A stretch of DNA of 64,000 bases from Taibaiella sp965229095. Its GTDB lineage: Bacteria > Bacteroidota > Bacteroidia > Chitinophagales > Chitinophagaceae. A program made the translations under genes and the position numbers. Every line of letters starts with the position of its first letter. Positions within the stretch are counted from its first letter, which is position 1. Positions 17,427 through 25,216 of the stretch are shown here, in pieces. Location of the stretch: positions 3,968,001-4,032,000 of the forward strand of contig OZ245855.1 in NCBI GenBank assembly GCA_965229095.1. The letters run 5' to 3'. The notes beneath the pieces are model-generated. The model was not told the origin of the DNA and did not search any database. It saw nothing but the letters and a program-made list of their open reading frames with translations.

Positions 17427-19340
17427 ATGAAAACACTAACCACGATTCTACTATTAGCAGTAAGTTATGTCAGTACCGCCCAATCACAGATAACCGCCGA
17501 GGCCAGCCTGGAGTCCGTTACTGTTTACACCCGAGGCACCGAAATGAACCACAAAGCAAAAGTGAGCCTGCCCGCGGGGAGCAGCGAAGTATTGATCCGC
17601 AATGTAGCCAATGTGCTTGATGAAAACAGCATCCGCATTGGGGCTAATGCCAACGTAACCATACTCTCCGTAAGCTTTAGCCGCGATTACCTGAAGCCGA
17701 AAACCAAAAGCGCGGCTTACCTGCGCCTGGAAGATAGCGTGAAGACACTGAACAAATACCTGGTAACGATCAGCAACGAAAGGCAGACCGAAGAAAGCCT
17801 GCTGCAGGTATTGGCGCAAAATGGGACTATTGCAGGAACCAATACTACCGTGACCGTAACCGAGCTGGAAAAGATGCTCGACTACTACGCCCGGAAACAG
17901 GAAGACGTAAAGAAAAGGCTTGCCGCACTTTCGGAAAAAGAAGAAGGGTATACACAGCGTATTGGCCTCCTGCAGCAACAAATGCAGGAAATGACTGCCG
18001 GTAAAGAGGAGAACAAAGGACAGTTGGTAGTACAGGTAATGGCCAGGACCGCTGCCAGCTCCGATTTTACCATCAGCTATACCAGCCCCAATGCCGCGTG
18101 GACGGCTTTCTACGATCTGCGTGCCGAAAGTACCAGCGAGCCTTTAAAGCTTGCCTATAAAGCCAATATTACCCAGAGCACGGGCATCGACTGGAAAAAA
18201 GTAAAGCTGACCCTGGCTACCGGCAGCCCTTCGCAAAATGGCATGGCACCGGCATTAAGTACCTGGTTTCTCCGGTATCATGCAATGGAAGGGCAGCAAT
18301 ATGGCGCAAATGCTCTTGAAGACGTAACGATAAACGGGCGGAAAATGGACAAGCGAGGCTATACCGGGGCATTAAGCACTGTTACGGCAAAGGATATAGC
18401 GCAGCGCCCGGTAACGGATATTGTACAAGCTATAGACGGCACTGCTTCCGGTGTACTGGTTAGTGCGGGAGGTGGGCAACCAGGAGCTTCGCCCGATATA
18501 CGGATGCGGGGTGTGGGCGCCATCGCGGGCAGTAGCAGCCCTATGATCCTGGTCGACGGATCTCCTTACAGCGGCAGCCTGTCTTCCCTTAATGCGGACG
18601 AGGTTGCTTCCATGAACGTTCTTAAAGGAGCCGAGGCAACCAATCTTTATGGTTCCAGGGGTAGTAATGGTGTGATCGTAATCAAAACCAAAAACAAGAA
18701 CTTGAGCAGCTATACAACAACTACGGATGGAGAGCTGAATGCAAGCTTTAATGTGGAGCTGCCTTATGATATTGCCTCCAACGACCGGCCGCATAGCGTA
18801 TCCCTGCAGGAATACAAAGTACCCGCCAGCTATCATTATTATGCGGCGCCCAAAAGCAGTACAGAAGCCTTTCTTACCGCCGAGATTACCGGATATGAAC
18901 AACTGAACCTGTTGCCGGGTAATGCCAATATCATACTAGAAGGAATGTATATCGGTAAATCCACGTTGAACCCCGCCATAACTACCGATACCCTGAACCT
19001 GAGTATGGGCGCCGATCGCAGGATCGTGATCAAAAGGGAAAAGGTGGCGGAATTAAGCGGTGTCAAAATGATAGGCAGCAGCCGTAAGCAAACCTACACG
19101 TACGAAATAAAAGTGCGCAACGGCAAGAAAGAAGCGATAAGCCTGCAGCTCAAGGATCAGTACCCTATAGCCACTGATAAGGATATGGAGATAGAATTGC
19201 TGGAGGCTTCAAAAGCAGGCGTAGATAAAGAGAGCGGTATCCTGAGCTGGGATATCAAACTGGCTCCCGGCGAAACCAAAACCCTGAGGCTCAGCTATTC
19301 GGTTAAGTATCCCAGGGCCAGGTTGCTGGCCAACCTGTAA
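17427..19340 (+). CDS. DUF4139 (MuiA-like) protein with an inserted SusC-type TonB plug domain
   Basis: The 637-residue product has a signal peptide (MKTLTTILLLAVSYVSTAQS) and then the DUF4140 start ESVTVYTRGTEMNHKAKVSL. A predicted coiled coil (about 95-195) follows, and the DUF4139 beta-rich domain begins with FTISYTSPNAAWTAFYDLRA. This is the layout of the mucoidy-inhibitor A family, periplasmic or outer-membrane proteins of unknown biochemistry. Within the DUF4139 part, residues about 298-421 form a complete SusC/RagA-like TonB-receptor plug: TVTAKDIAQRPVTDIVQAID, DIRMRGVGAI, PMILVDGSPYSG and LKGAEATNLYGSRGSNGVIV. After it the DUF4139 domain resumes and ends LSYSVKYPRARLLANL. No TonB barrel is present. 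Confidence 0.82.
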   Translation: MKTLTTILLLAVSYVSTAQSQITAEASLESVTVYTRGTEMNHKAKVSLPAGSSEVLIRNVANVLDENSIRIGANANVTILSVSFSRDYLKPKTKSAAYLRLEDSVKTLNKYLVTISNERQTEESLLQVLAQNGTIAGTNTTVTVTELEKMLDYYARKQEDVKKRLAALSEKEEGYTQRIGLLQQQMQEMTAGKEENKGQLVVQVMARTAASSDFTISYTSPNAAWTAFYDLRAESTSEPLKLAYKANITQSTGIDWKKVKLTLATGSPSQNGMAPALSTWFLRYHAMEGQQYGANALEDVTINGRKMDKRGYTGALSTVTAKDIAQRPVTDIVQAIDGTASGVLVSAGGGQPGASPDIRMRGVGAIAGSSSPMILVDGSPYSGSLSSLNADEVASMNVLKGAEATNLYGSRGSNGVIVIKTKNKNLSSYTTTTDGELNASFNVELPYDIASNDRPHSVSLQEYKVPASYHYYAAPKSSTEAFLTAEITGYEQLNLLPGNANIILEGMYIGKSTLNPAITTDTLNLSMGADRRIVIKREKVAELSGVKMIGSSRKQTYTYEIKVRNGKKEAISLQLKDQYPIATDKDMEIELLEASKAGVDKESGILSWDIKLAPGETKTLRLSYSVKYPRARLLANL

Positions 19341-19389
19341 GAGCGAACCAAGCTTTATGGTCAATTGTAGCAGCTCCTATGCCTATCCC

Positions 19390-19418
19390 AGGTCCGTGCA
19401 AGGCACGGACCTTTTTTG
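19390..19418 (+). terminator. Terminator after the MuiA-like gene
   Basis: AGGTCCGTGC (19390-19399) pairs perfectly with GCACGGACCT (19403-19412) across a 3-base loop and is followed by a run of T. It separates the gene from the RiPP operon. Confidence 0.85.
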
Positions 19419-19446
19419 CAACCTGCACTATCCGTAACATCTGATT

Positions 19447-19495
19447 ACACTTATTCCTTTTTCGATACACTTATTTTCTTTTGAACACACTTACA
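19447..19495 (+). promoter_or_regulatory. Three 9-bp direct repeats at 20-bp period upstream of the RiPP promoter
   Basis: ACACTTATT occurs at 19447 and 19467, and ACACTTACA at 19487, spaced exactly 20 bases apart. The last one ends 9 bases before the proposed -33 element. Short direct repeats about two helix turns apart upstream of a promoter are typical operator sites for activators such as LytTR-domain regulators. No such regulator is encoded in the window. Confidence 0.6.
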
Positions 19496-19504
19496 CAATG
19501 ATGC

Positions 19505-19536
19505 TTGGCTAATAAGTAATGTCAAATCTATCTTTG
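19505..19536 (+). promoter_or_regulatory. Promoter of the grasp-with-spasm operon
   Basis: TTG (19505-19507) and TATCTTTG (19529-19536) are 21 bases apart and match the -33/-7 consensus of Bacteroidota. Transcription should start near 19543, leaving a leader of about 75 bases ahead of the precursor gene. Confidence 0.65.
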
Positions 19537-19619
19537 AATGGATGTAATTTAATTATAGCGCTGTATTTGAATTGCTTATTTCTTCACCAAAAAGTAAGGC
19601 TACTAACAGCCGGAATACT

Positions 19620-19937
19620 ATGAAACTAGAAAGCTTTAATGGGAAAAAATTTGAAGTAGTCTCTGATGATGCTATGTCCTTTGTGGTCGGCGGCTACTAT
19701 GACAGGTCCCAGGGTGGCCAAACATCAGGCGGGTTACATTATTCTAACGATTACGTTAAAGATGGCGTAAACCATTACTCAGATAACGCTGCTTCAGATC
19801 ATGATTGGAGTCGACAGATGATGAATAGATTTTGTGGAGAACAAGCAATAAGCGATGGCCATCCCGTTCCGGATCCATTGCCAGGCGAACAGCTTTGGCC
19901 TGAATGGAGTCAGTTCCATGCTATTGATTTTGGGTAA
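19620..19937 (+). CDS. Grasp-with-spasm RiPP precursor peptide
   Basis: The 105-residue product (ATG at 19620) has a leader MKLESFNGKKFEVVSDDAMS followed by FVVGG, with the double glycine at 24-25. It then has an 80-residue, Gly/Ser/Asp/Tyr-rich acidic follower beginning YYDRSQGG and containing one cysteine. A GG-type leader next to an ATP-grasp maturase and a C39-peptidase exporter marks it as the substrate. The exporter should cut after GG. ATP-grasp enzymes of this class form side-chain ester or amide crosslinks between Asp/Glu and Ser/Thr/Lys, all abundant in the follower. A longer in-frame start at 19572 adds 16 residues that do not look like a leader. The core is unusually long for a RiPP. 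Confidence 0.82.
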   Translation: MKLESFNGKKFEVVSDDAMSFVVGGYYDRSQGGQTSGGLHYSNDYVKDGVNHYSDNAASDHDWSRQMMNRFCGEQAISDGHPVPDPLPGEQLWPEWSQFHAIDFG

Positions 19938-19953
19938 TGAGTTTCAGGTCATG

Positions 19954-19981
19954 CTGGCGGCAGGCTCTTGCTTGCCGTCAG
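19954..19981 (+). terminator. Hairpin between RiPP precursor and maturase genes
   Basis: CTGGCGGCAGGC (19954-19965) pairs with GCTTGCCGTCAG (19970-19981), a 12-bp stem with two G-T pairs and a TCTT loop, in the 134-base gap after the precursor stop. No T tract follows. It could be a partial terminator or an RNA-stabilising element that keeps precursor mRNA more abundant than maturase mRNA. Confidence 0.5.
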
Positions 19982-20071
19982 TATAACCGTTGCAAAATGT
20001 TCCGCACATAAAATATATCATGTGCTTCTTCTTTGGGAAATGCGCTCCGGCATAACAAAACGCAATAAATA

Positions 20072-21037
20072 ATGATTTTAGTTATCACGCAGGAAGGCGA
20101 CCTGAGCGCCGATAATTTTATAGAGTGGTGCCATTATTTAGGTAAAGCCGTTGTGAGGATAAATGAAAACGAGAGTACTAATCTTGTTGAGCATATCACC
20201 TTTGATAATGACTGTAATATATTGCTGACTATAAAAGGACAAACCTTTAACCTGGCGCAAATCGAGTCGGTTTGGTTTCGTAGAGGCACATTGCAACACA
20301 TTTCAAAAGCAGAGTATCTCGGTTTTGACAACCTGGAAGATACTAATAGCATAACAGAATATTTCCAGAACGAAGGGAAAACGATCAGTGAGTTTATTAT
20401 TCACGTTTTAAAGCAAAAAAGATCGCTGAACCATCCTGGAAGTTATAATTCGAATAAGCTTATCACGTTGAAAACGGCGCAGGAGGTTGGCCTTAATATT
20501 CCCAAAACCATAATTGTCCAGCATCTTGCCGATGTAAAACGACATTTTGAGGATAAACCTGTTTTGACTAAATCCATACAGGATGCTATAACGGTCCAAT
20601 ATGAGGATCATTCCTTTTCCCCTTACCTGTCTATAGGTAAAGTTGATGAATTGCCGATCCCGGTTCATTTCTATTACTCTAAGTTCCAAACCCTGATCGA
20701 AGCGAAATATGAACTAAGAATATTCTTTGTTGCCGATGAATATTATGCTTGTGCACATTTTACTACCGCACGGAATAAAAAAGCAAACCCTGATCGCTTA
20801 GGTGTATCCAGAGAAGTGCCTTATACGCTTCCCGGCGACGTAATAGAAAAACTTAAAAAATTGAATGCCGCATTAGGCTTTAATTCCGGGAGTATTGATA
20901 TGCTGGTTGACGAAAGCGGGGCTTATTACTTCCTTGAGATTAATCCTGTTGGCCAATACGATGCCATGAGCGGCTTCTGCAATTATTATCTCGACCTTAA
21001 AATTTTAAACTTCCTGACTAATGAAGCACCTGTTTAA
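20072..21037 (+). CDS. gwsG: Grasp-with-spasm system ATP-grasp peptide maturase
   Basis: This 321-residue ATP-grasp enzyme is of the MvdC/MvdD-like peptide ligase type. It has an N-terminal pre-ATP-grasp domain (MILVITQEGDLSADNFIEWC), the segment VWFRRGTLQHISK and lysine-containing PVLTKSIQDAITVQY. The metal/ATP-binding C-terminal block is YFLEINPVGQYDAMSGFC. Members activate Asp/Glu side chains as acyl phosphates and form ester or amide crosslinks in a precursor peptide. Its position, directly after a GG-leader precursor and before the SPASM protein, matches the grasp-with-spasm arrangement. Its last 17 bases overlap the next small gene, which suggests translational coupling. Confidence 0.88.
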   Translation: MILVITQEGDLSADNFIEWCHYLGKAVVRINENESTNLVEHITFDNDCNILLTIKGQTFNLAQIESVWFRRGTLQHISKAEYLGFDNLEDTNSITEYFQNEGKTISEFIIHVLKQKRSLNHPGSYNSNKLITLKTAQEVGLNIPKTIIVQHLADVKRHFEDKPVLTKSIQDAITVQYEDHSFSPYLSIGKVDELPIPVHFYYSKFQTLIEAKYELRIFFVADEYYACAHFTTARNKKANPDRLGVSREVPYTLPGDVIEKLKKLNAALGFNSGSIDMLVDESGAYYFLEINPVGQYDAMSGFCNYYLDLKILNFLTNEAPV

Positions 21038-21224
21038 AAAGGAAGAGCTGGAATACTTTTCGGCCAATTTTACTTTATCTATACCCGATGAGCAAAAAAA
21101 AGCAGAAGCGGATTCAATTCATGGTCTGAAAGATGCCGGCAGATACAGGTCGTTTTTCCACCAGAATAAGAACAAGGTTGTTATTGGTGGATACTACAAG
21201 GCAATAACCAGATTAATTGAATAA
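21021..21224 (+). CDS. Candidate second RiPP precursor or accessory peptide, 67 residues
   Basis: This small gene starts inside the end of gwsG (ATG at 21021) and ends 1 base before the SPASM maturase start. The product MKHLFKKEELEYFSANFTLS... is charged and ends KVVIGGYYKAITRLIE. Its VVIGGYY closely echoes the FVVGGYY leader end of the first precursor, which suggests recognition by the same leader-binding and GG-cleaving proteins. Only ten residues follow the GG (56-57), so a mature product would be a decapeptide. The tight overlaps on both sides support real translation. It may instead act as a leader-like accessory peptide; I do not recognise a family. Confidence 0.65.
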   Translation: MKHLFKKEELEYFSANFTLSIPDEQKKAEADSIHGLKDAGRYRSFFHQNKNKVVIGGYYKAITRLIE

Positions 21225-21225
21225 C

Positions 21226-22308
21226 ATGGATAAAATCGTGAAGACATTCAGTTGTTGTTTTTGGGTAAAGGGATACAACCGTTCCCTGATCATCGATACC
21301 CAGAGAAAGAAGTATTTTCCTGTTCCTAATGCTCTTGTAGACTTCCTGGAGCAAGCAGAAGGATGTGCTTTGGATAAGAGTATAAAAGATTATGGTACTA
21401 CCCGGGAAGATATGCTCATATTGGAGGAGTATGTCGATTTTCTGATTGATAACGACATTGTATTTCTGTGCGACTCGCAGGAAGAGTATAGGAGGTTTCC
21501 TCCGATGGACCTGCATTGGCAATACCCTGCTCATATAACCAATGCCGTTGTGGAAGTTACAACGCCGGACGATGTAAAAAGGATGAATGACTTTCAAGGT
21601 CCTTTTTATATTCCGTACGTGCAATTTATTATCCGAAGTGCAATTGAGCACCTTAACGAGCTGGAACAATTTTTGCAACTGATGTTATTGCGTAATGTAA
21701 AAGGAATTCAATTGGTATTTGATAATTCCTCTTGTTTTAGCGAACAGGCATTGATAGCACTCTGCAATCGCTATCCCCTGATCGAAAGTTTATACGCATT
21801 CAACAGCCCCGTCAATACAACGGTGAAATCACTTAAGACCTTCCTAGTAATGACTACCCAGGCCGAATTCGGCAATATTTATTGCGGTGTTGTTCATCAA
21901 AAATATTTTACTCCGCTGCTCAGCCATTATATAGAAGCACAAGAGCATAATACTTGCCTCAACAGGAAGATGGCGGTAGACATTAACGGGAATATACGAA
22001 ACTGTCTTTCGATGCAGGAAAGCTATGGGAATATAGCAACAGCCAGGATCAGTGAAATTGCATTCGACACCGCTTTCCGGAAGTACTGGAATTTAAAAAA
22101 GGATGATATCCGTGTTTGCAAAGATTGTGAGTTCCGGTATATCTGCACCGACTGCCGTGCGTACCTGGAAGACCCCTCCGACATTAAAAGTAAACCATTG
22201 AAGTGCGGCTACGACCCTTATACCTGCGAATGGGAAGATTGGAGTACCCATCCCATGAAACAACCTGCCATTGTGTTTTATAATTTGAAATCTCTTATTA
22301 AAGCCTGA
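21226..22308 (+). CDS. gwsS: Grasp-with-spasm system SPASM-domain peptide maturase
   Basis: From the ATG at 21226 the 360-residue protein has a C-terminal SPASM region with iron-sulfur type cysteines: NTCLNRKMAVDINGNIRNCL, then VCKDCEFRYICTDCRAY and the closing KCGYDPYTCEW. I see no CX3CX2C radical-SAM motif in the N-terminal half, so the core SAM-cleaving site is either absent or unconventional. The N-terminus (FSCCFWVKGYNRSLIIDTQR) resembles the peptide-docking part of such systems. It is presumed to cooperate with the ATP-grasp enzyme in modifying the precursor. A TTG at 21217 could add three residues, but the ATG is preferred. Confidence 0.85.
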   Translation: MDKIVKTFSCCFWVKGYNRSLIIDTQRKKYFPVPNALVDFLEQAEGCALDKSIKDYGTTREDMLILEEYVDFLIDNDIVFLCDSQEEYRRFPPMDLHWQYPAHITNAVVEVTTPDDVKRMNDFQGPFYIPYVQFIIRSAIEHLNELEQFLQLMLLRNVKGIQLVFDNSSCFSEQALIALCNRYPLIESLYAFNSPVNTTVKSLKTFLVMTTQAEFGNIYCGVVHQKYFTPLLSHYIEAQEHNTCLNRKMAVDINGNIRNCLSMQESYGNIATARISEIAFDTAFRKYWNLKKDDIRVCKDCEFRYICTDCRAYLEDPSDIKSKPLKCGYDPYTCEWEDWSTHPMKQPAIVFYNLKSLIKA

Positions 22309-22311
22309 TCG

Positions 22312-24531
22312 TTGAGAAAATTTCCGGTATATCGACAGTTGAATATGATGGATTGTGGTCCTACCTGTATTCGTATGATCTCGAAGTTCTACGGGAAAGA
22401 TTACTCCATAGAATATTTACGTTCATTAAGCCATCTCACGCGTCAGGGGGTTAGCTTGCTGGGTATTAGTGATGCGGCCGAGAAGATAGGCTTCAAAACG
22501 CTGGCGGTAAAGGCCGATACGAAAAAAATAATAAATGATGCTCCTTTGCCCTGCATCCTGCATTGGAACCAGAATCATTTCGTGGTTCTGTACCAGATCA
22601 GGAAAGACAAATTTTTTATAGCCGATCCCGCCGAAGGGAAAGTGGTTCTAACGCGGAGTGTTTTTGAACGGAGCTGGATGGGAACAAACAGCAACACGGG
22701 CCTGGCCCTATTGCTTGATCCCACGCAATCTTTCTTTATCGTTGAAAATGATAAAACAGAAGTTAAAAAGGGATTTGGATTCCTGTTCAAATATCTCAAA
22801 CCATACCGGCGATATATCATACAATTGTTTATCAGTTTGCTGATCGCCAGTTGTATTTCTTTGGTTTTTCCCTTTCTTACCCAAAGCATGGTTGATTATG
22901 GGATCAACAGGCATAACATCTCCTTTGTGGTATTAATATTAGTATCGCAATTGTTATTATTTGCAGGTGGTACAGCGATCGAAATAATCAGGAGCTGGTT
23001 GCTGCTCCATATGAATAGCCGTATCAGTATATCTATTATCAGCGATTTCCTGATCAAGCTGCTGCAATTGCCCATTAGTTATTTTGACACGATACAGCTT
23101 GGCGATGTAAAACAACGTCTTGCCGATCATCAAAGAATACAGGCATTTCTTACCGGCACAACCTTATCTACCCTATTCTCGTTTATCAACCTGATAGTTT
23201 TTACAGTGGTACTTGCTTTATACAGTACCAAAATACTTTTGGTCTTCTTGTTTTTCAGCATAACAGGAGTTGGTTGGATCACATTATTTCTCAAAAAGCG
23301 GAAACAGCTCGACTATGCCAACTTTCAGCAGATGGGCGATAAAGAAAATGTTCTGATCGAGCTTATATCGGGGATCCAGGAGATCAAGCTCAACAATTGC
23401 GAACGAAGGAAGCGCTGGGGCTGGGAAAATGTTCAATCTAAAATATACAAGTTGAATATGAGGAGTATGGCCTTAAGCCAGTATCAGCAAATAGGCTCTA
23501 CCTCGCTCAACCAGCTCAAAAACATTTTGATATCTTACATTTCCGCATCAGAAGTTATCAGCGGAGAAATGACACTGGGTATGATGATGGGTGTAAGCTA
23601 TATCGTAGGGCAGCTTAACAGCCCGATCCAGCAACTGCTTTCCCTGATACAGTCGGTACAGGATAGTAAAATAAGCCTGGATCGCCTTAGCGAAATACAT
23701 AGTAAAGAGGATGAAGAACGAGCCGGTACCAAAAGCACAAAAGAGATAAATAACGGCCATGCTTCAAACGGCCATGTTCAAACGGCATCCCGTAACTGCA
23801 TACGTCTTGAAAATGTTTCTTACCAGTACCAGGGAACACGATCTCCTTATGTTCTGAAGAATATAAACCTGGAAATACCCAAGGGAAAAGTAACTGCTAT
23901 CGTAGGCACAAGCGGAAGTGGCAAGACGACACTGTTGAAATTACTACTTAAATCCTATAACCCGGTATCGGGACGTATTACAATAGATGGAGACGATATC
24001 CAAAACTTGTCCCCGGCCTGGTGGCGCAATAAATGTGGTACGGTGATGCAAGAGGGCTATATCTTCAGCGATAGCATCGCGGAAAACATAGCCATGGCCG
24101 AAGAAAATCCCAGCGATGATAGATTGGATCATGCGGTGACGGTCGCAAACATCAAGCAGTTTATTAACGAGCTCCCCCTGGGCTTCAATACAAAGATCGG
24201 TAGTGCAGGAAATGGAATAAGTGTGGGGCAGAAACAGCGGATGTTGATTGCCCGTGCTGTTTATAAAAATCCGGATTATTTATTTTTTGATGAAGCCACA
24301 AGTTCGTTGGATGCCAATAATGAAAGAATTATCATGGAACAACTTCAGGAGTTCTATAAAGGCAAAACCGTAGTAGTAGTAGCACACCGGTTAAGTACAG
24401 TTAAGCATGCGGACCAGATCGCAGTGCTGGAAAAAGGGCAGATAGTTGAGATTGGCTGCCACAACTCATTGGTTGCCCTGAAAGGGAAATACTATGAGCT
24501 TGTCAAAAATCAATTGGACCTTGGTTCTTAA
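22312..24531 (+). CDS. Peptidase-containing ABC transporter (C39 peptidase, PCAT)
   Basis: This 739-residue protein has three domains. The C39 cysteine peptidase spans about 1-135, with catalytic Cys15 in MDCGPTC, the histidine in NHFVVLY and the aspartate in IADPAEG. The membrane domain with six helices spans about 160-450, and the ABC ATPase follows, with Walker A GTSGSGKTT, Walker B YLFFDEATSSLD and H-loop VAHRLST. The signature motif is ISVGQKQR rather than LSGGQ, a common variant in this group. It should remove the GG leader and export the modified peptide. The start is a TTG at 22312: the next ATG would cut into the peptidase motif, so TTG must be used. It lies 3 bases after gwsS. Confidence 0.92.
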   Translation: MRKFPVYRQLNMMDCGPTCIRMISKFYGKDYSIEYLRSLSHLTRQGVSLLGISDAAEKIGFKTLAVKADTKKIINDAPLPCILHWNQNHFVVLYQIRKDKFFIADPAEGKVVLTRSVFERSWMGTNSNTGLALLLDPTQSFFIVENDKTEVKKGFGFLFKYLKPYRRYIIQLFISLLIASCISLVFPFLTQSMVDYGINRHNISFVVLILVSQLLLFAGGTAIEIIRSWLLLHMNSRISISIISDFLIKLLQLPISYFDTIQLGDVKQRLADHQRIQAFLTGTTLSTLFSFINLIVFTVVLALYSTKILLVFLFFSITGVGWITLFLKKRKQLDYANFQQMGDKENVLIELISGIQEIKLNNCERRKRWGWENVQSKIYKLNMRSMALSQYQQIGSTSLNQLKNILISYISASEVISGEMTLGMMMGVSYIVGQLNSPIQQLLSLIQSVQDSKISLDRLSEIHSKEDEERAGTKSTKEINNGHASNGHVQTASRNCIRLENVSYQYQGTRSPYVLKNINLEIPKGKVTAIVGTSGSGKTTLLKLLLKSYNPVSGRITIDGDDIQNLSPAWWRNKCGTVMQEGYIFSDSIAENIAMAEENPSDDRLDHAVTVANIKQFINELPLGFNTKIGSAGNGISVGQKQRMLIARAVYKNPDYLFFDEATSSLDANNERIIMEQLQEFYKGKTVVVVAHRLSTVKHADQIAVLEKGQIVEIGCHNSLVALKGKYYELVKNQLDLGS

Positions 24532-24547
24532 AAATCAGCATATCGTG

Positions 24548-25069
24548 ATGAACAATACTACCCACAACACAGATGAAGAATCCCAGATACTATACGAGGC
24601 CCGGAGCATTGAGGCTAATGAGATATTGGGAAACATGCCGTCGTGGATCACGAGATGGGGCATTACTGTTGTCGGGTTGTTTCTATTGATTCTTCTTGCC
24701 CTGGCCGCTTTTATTAAGTACCCCTACACTGTAAAAGCGGATATCGTTATTAGTAATGAAAACGGGAAATTAACGACGGCGGGAATGATAAAGCCCTGTT
24801 ATTACGCTGCACTTAAATCGGGCCAAATAGTACTCATTAATCTTGACGCTTATCCGGCACAGGAATTTGGATTTATTGAAGGCGTAGTAACCCGGATACC
24901 AGATTCCAGCGCTAATGGTCAATATACTTTTACGATAGATCTTGGAAATGCGGTGAAGCCTGCCGAGTATATCGATATTTCAAACTATAAATCGCTAAAT
25001 GGTACCGGGGATATTCTGATCGACGAAAAGTCGATACTTAGACGCATATTGGAAAATATACGGTTGTAA
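24548..25069 (+). CDS. Miniature HlyD-type membrane-fusion protein lacking lipoyl and hairpin domains
   Basis: The 173-residue product (ATG at 24548) starts like Bacteroidota HlyD partners of PCATs (EILGNMPSWITRWGITVVG), with one membrane helix at about 36-56 followed by KYPYTVKADIVIS. It then passes straight into the beta-barrel segment (LKSGQIVLINLDAYPAQEFG, FIEGVVTRIPDSSANGQY) and the usual end DEKSILRRILENIRL. The lipoyl and long coiled-coil hairpin parts, normally ~200 residues between these, are missing. Without the hairpin it cannot reach a TolC-like channel by the known mechanism. Both ends are intact and no frameshift is seen, so it looks like a deliberate short form. A longer frame starting inside the ABC gene is rejected. 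Confidence 0.78.
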   Translation: MNNTTHNTDEESQILYEARSIEANEILGNMPSWITRWGITVVGLFLLILLALAAFIKYPYTVKADIVISNENGKLTTAGMIKPCYYAALKSGQIVLINLDAYPAQEFGFIEGVVTRIPDSSANGQYTFTIDLGNAVKPAEYIDISNYKSLNGTGDILIDEKSILRRILENIRL

Positions 25070-25102
25070 GAATGATCTCCGTTAATCCCCGCCGATCAAG
25101 CC

Positions 25103-25216
25103 TGGGAGGAAGTACCGACTCAATACGTGTCCTGATGAGCGGGGTCGAGCCAGGAAGGGTCGAGGTTTTGCTTTTCGATTTTTGCCTTCTCGGACTTCGC
25201 ACAGAGCGACAAAAAT
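25103..25216 (+). repeat. ~110-bp direct repeat, copy 1
   Basis: This stretch aligns with 26070-26179 in the same orientation, sharing GGGAGGAAGTAC, CTCAATACGTGTCCTGATGA, GCGGGGTCGA and TTTTTGCCTTCT. Small indels break any shared reading frame, so it is non-coding. The two copies bracket three small genes. Confidence 0.8.

Noticed and set aside
17243..17620. Short open frames before and inside the start of the MuiA-like gene
   Set aside because: They overlap a clear signal-peptide-bearing gene and have no protein-like features.
22312..24531. Altered ABC signature (ISVGQKQR) as a sign of an inactive exporter
   Set aside because: Walker A, Walker B, H-loop and the C39 catalytic residues are intact, and S-x-G-Q variants are normal in peptidase-containing exporters.
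25130..25160. Hammerhead-ribozyme-like core (CTGATGAG followed by GTCGA) in both direct repeats
   Set aside because: No CGAAA box in register, no stem II beyond one pair, and copy 1 has GAG where GAA would be needed; the match is to the short core only.
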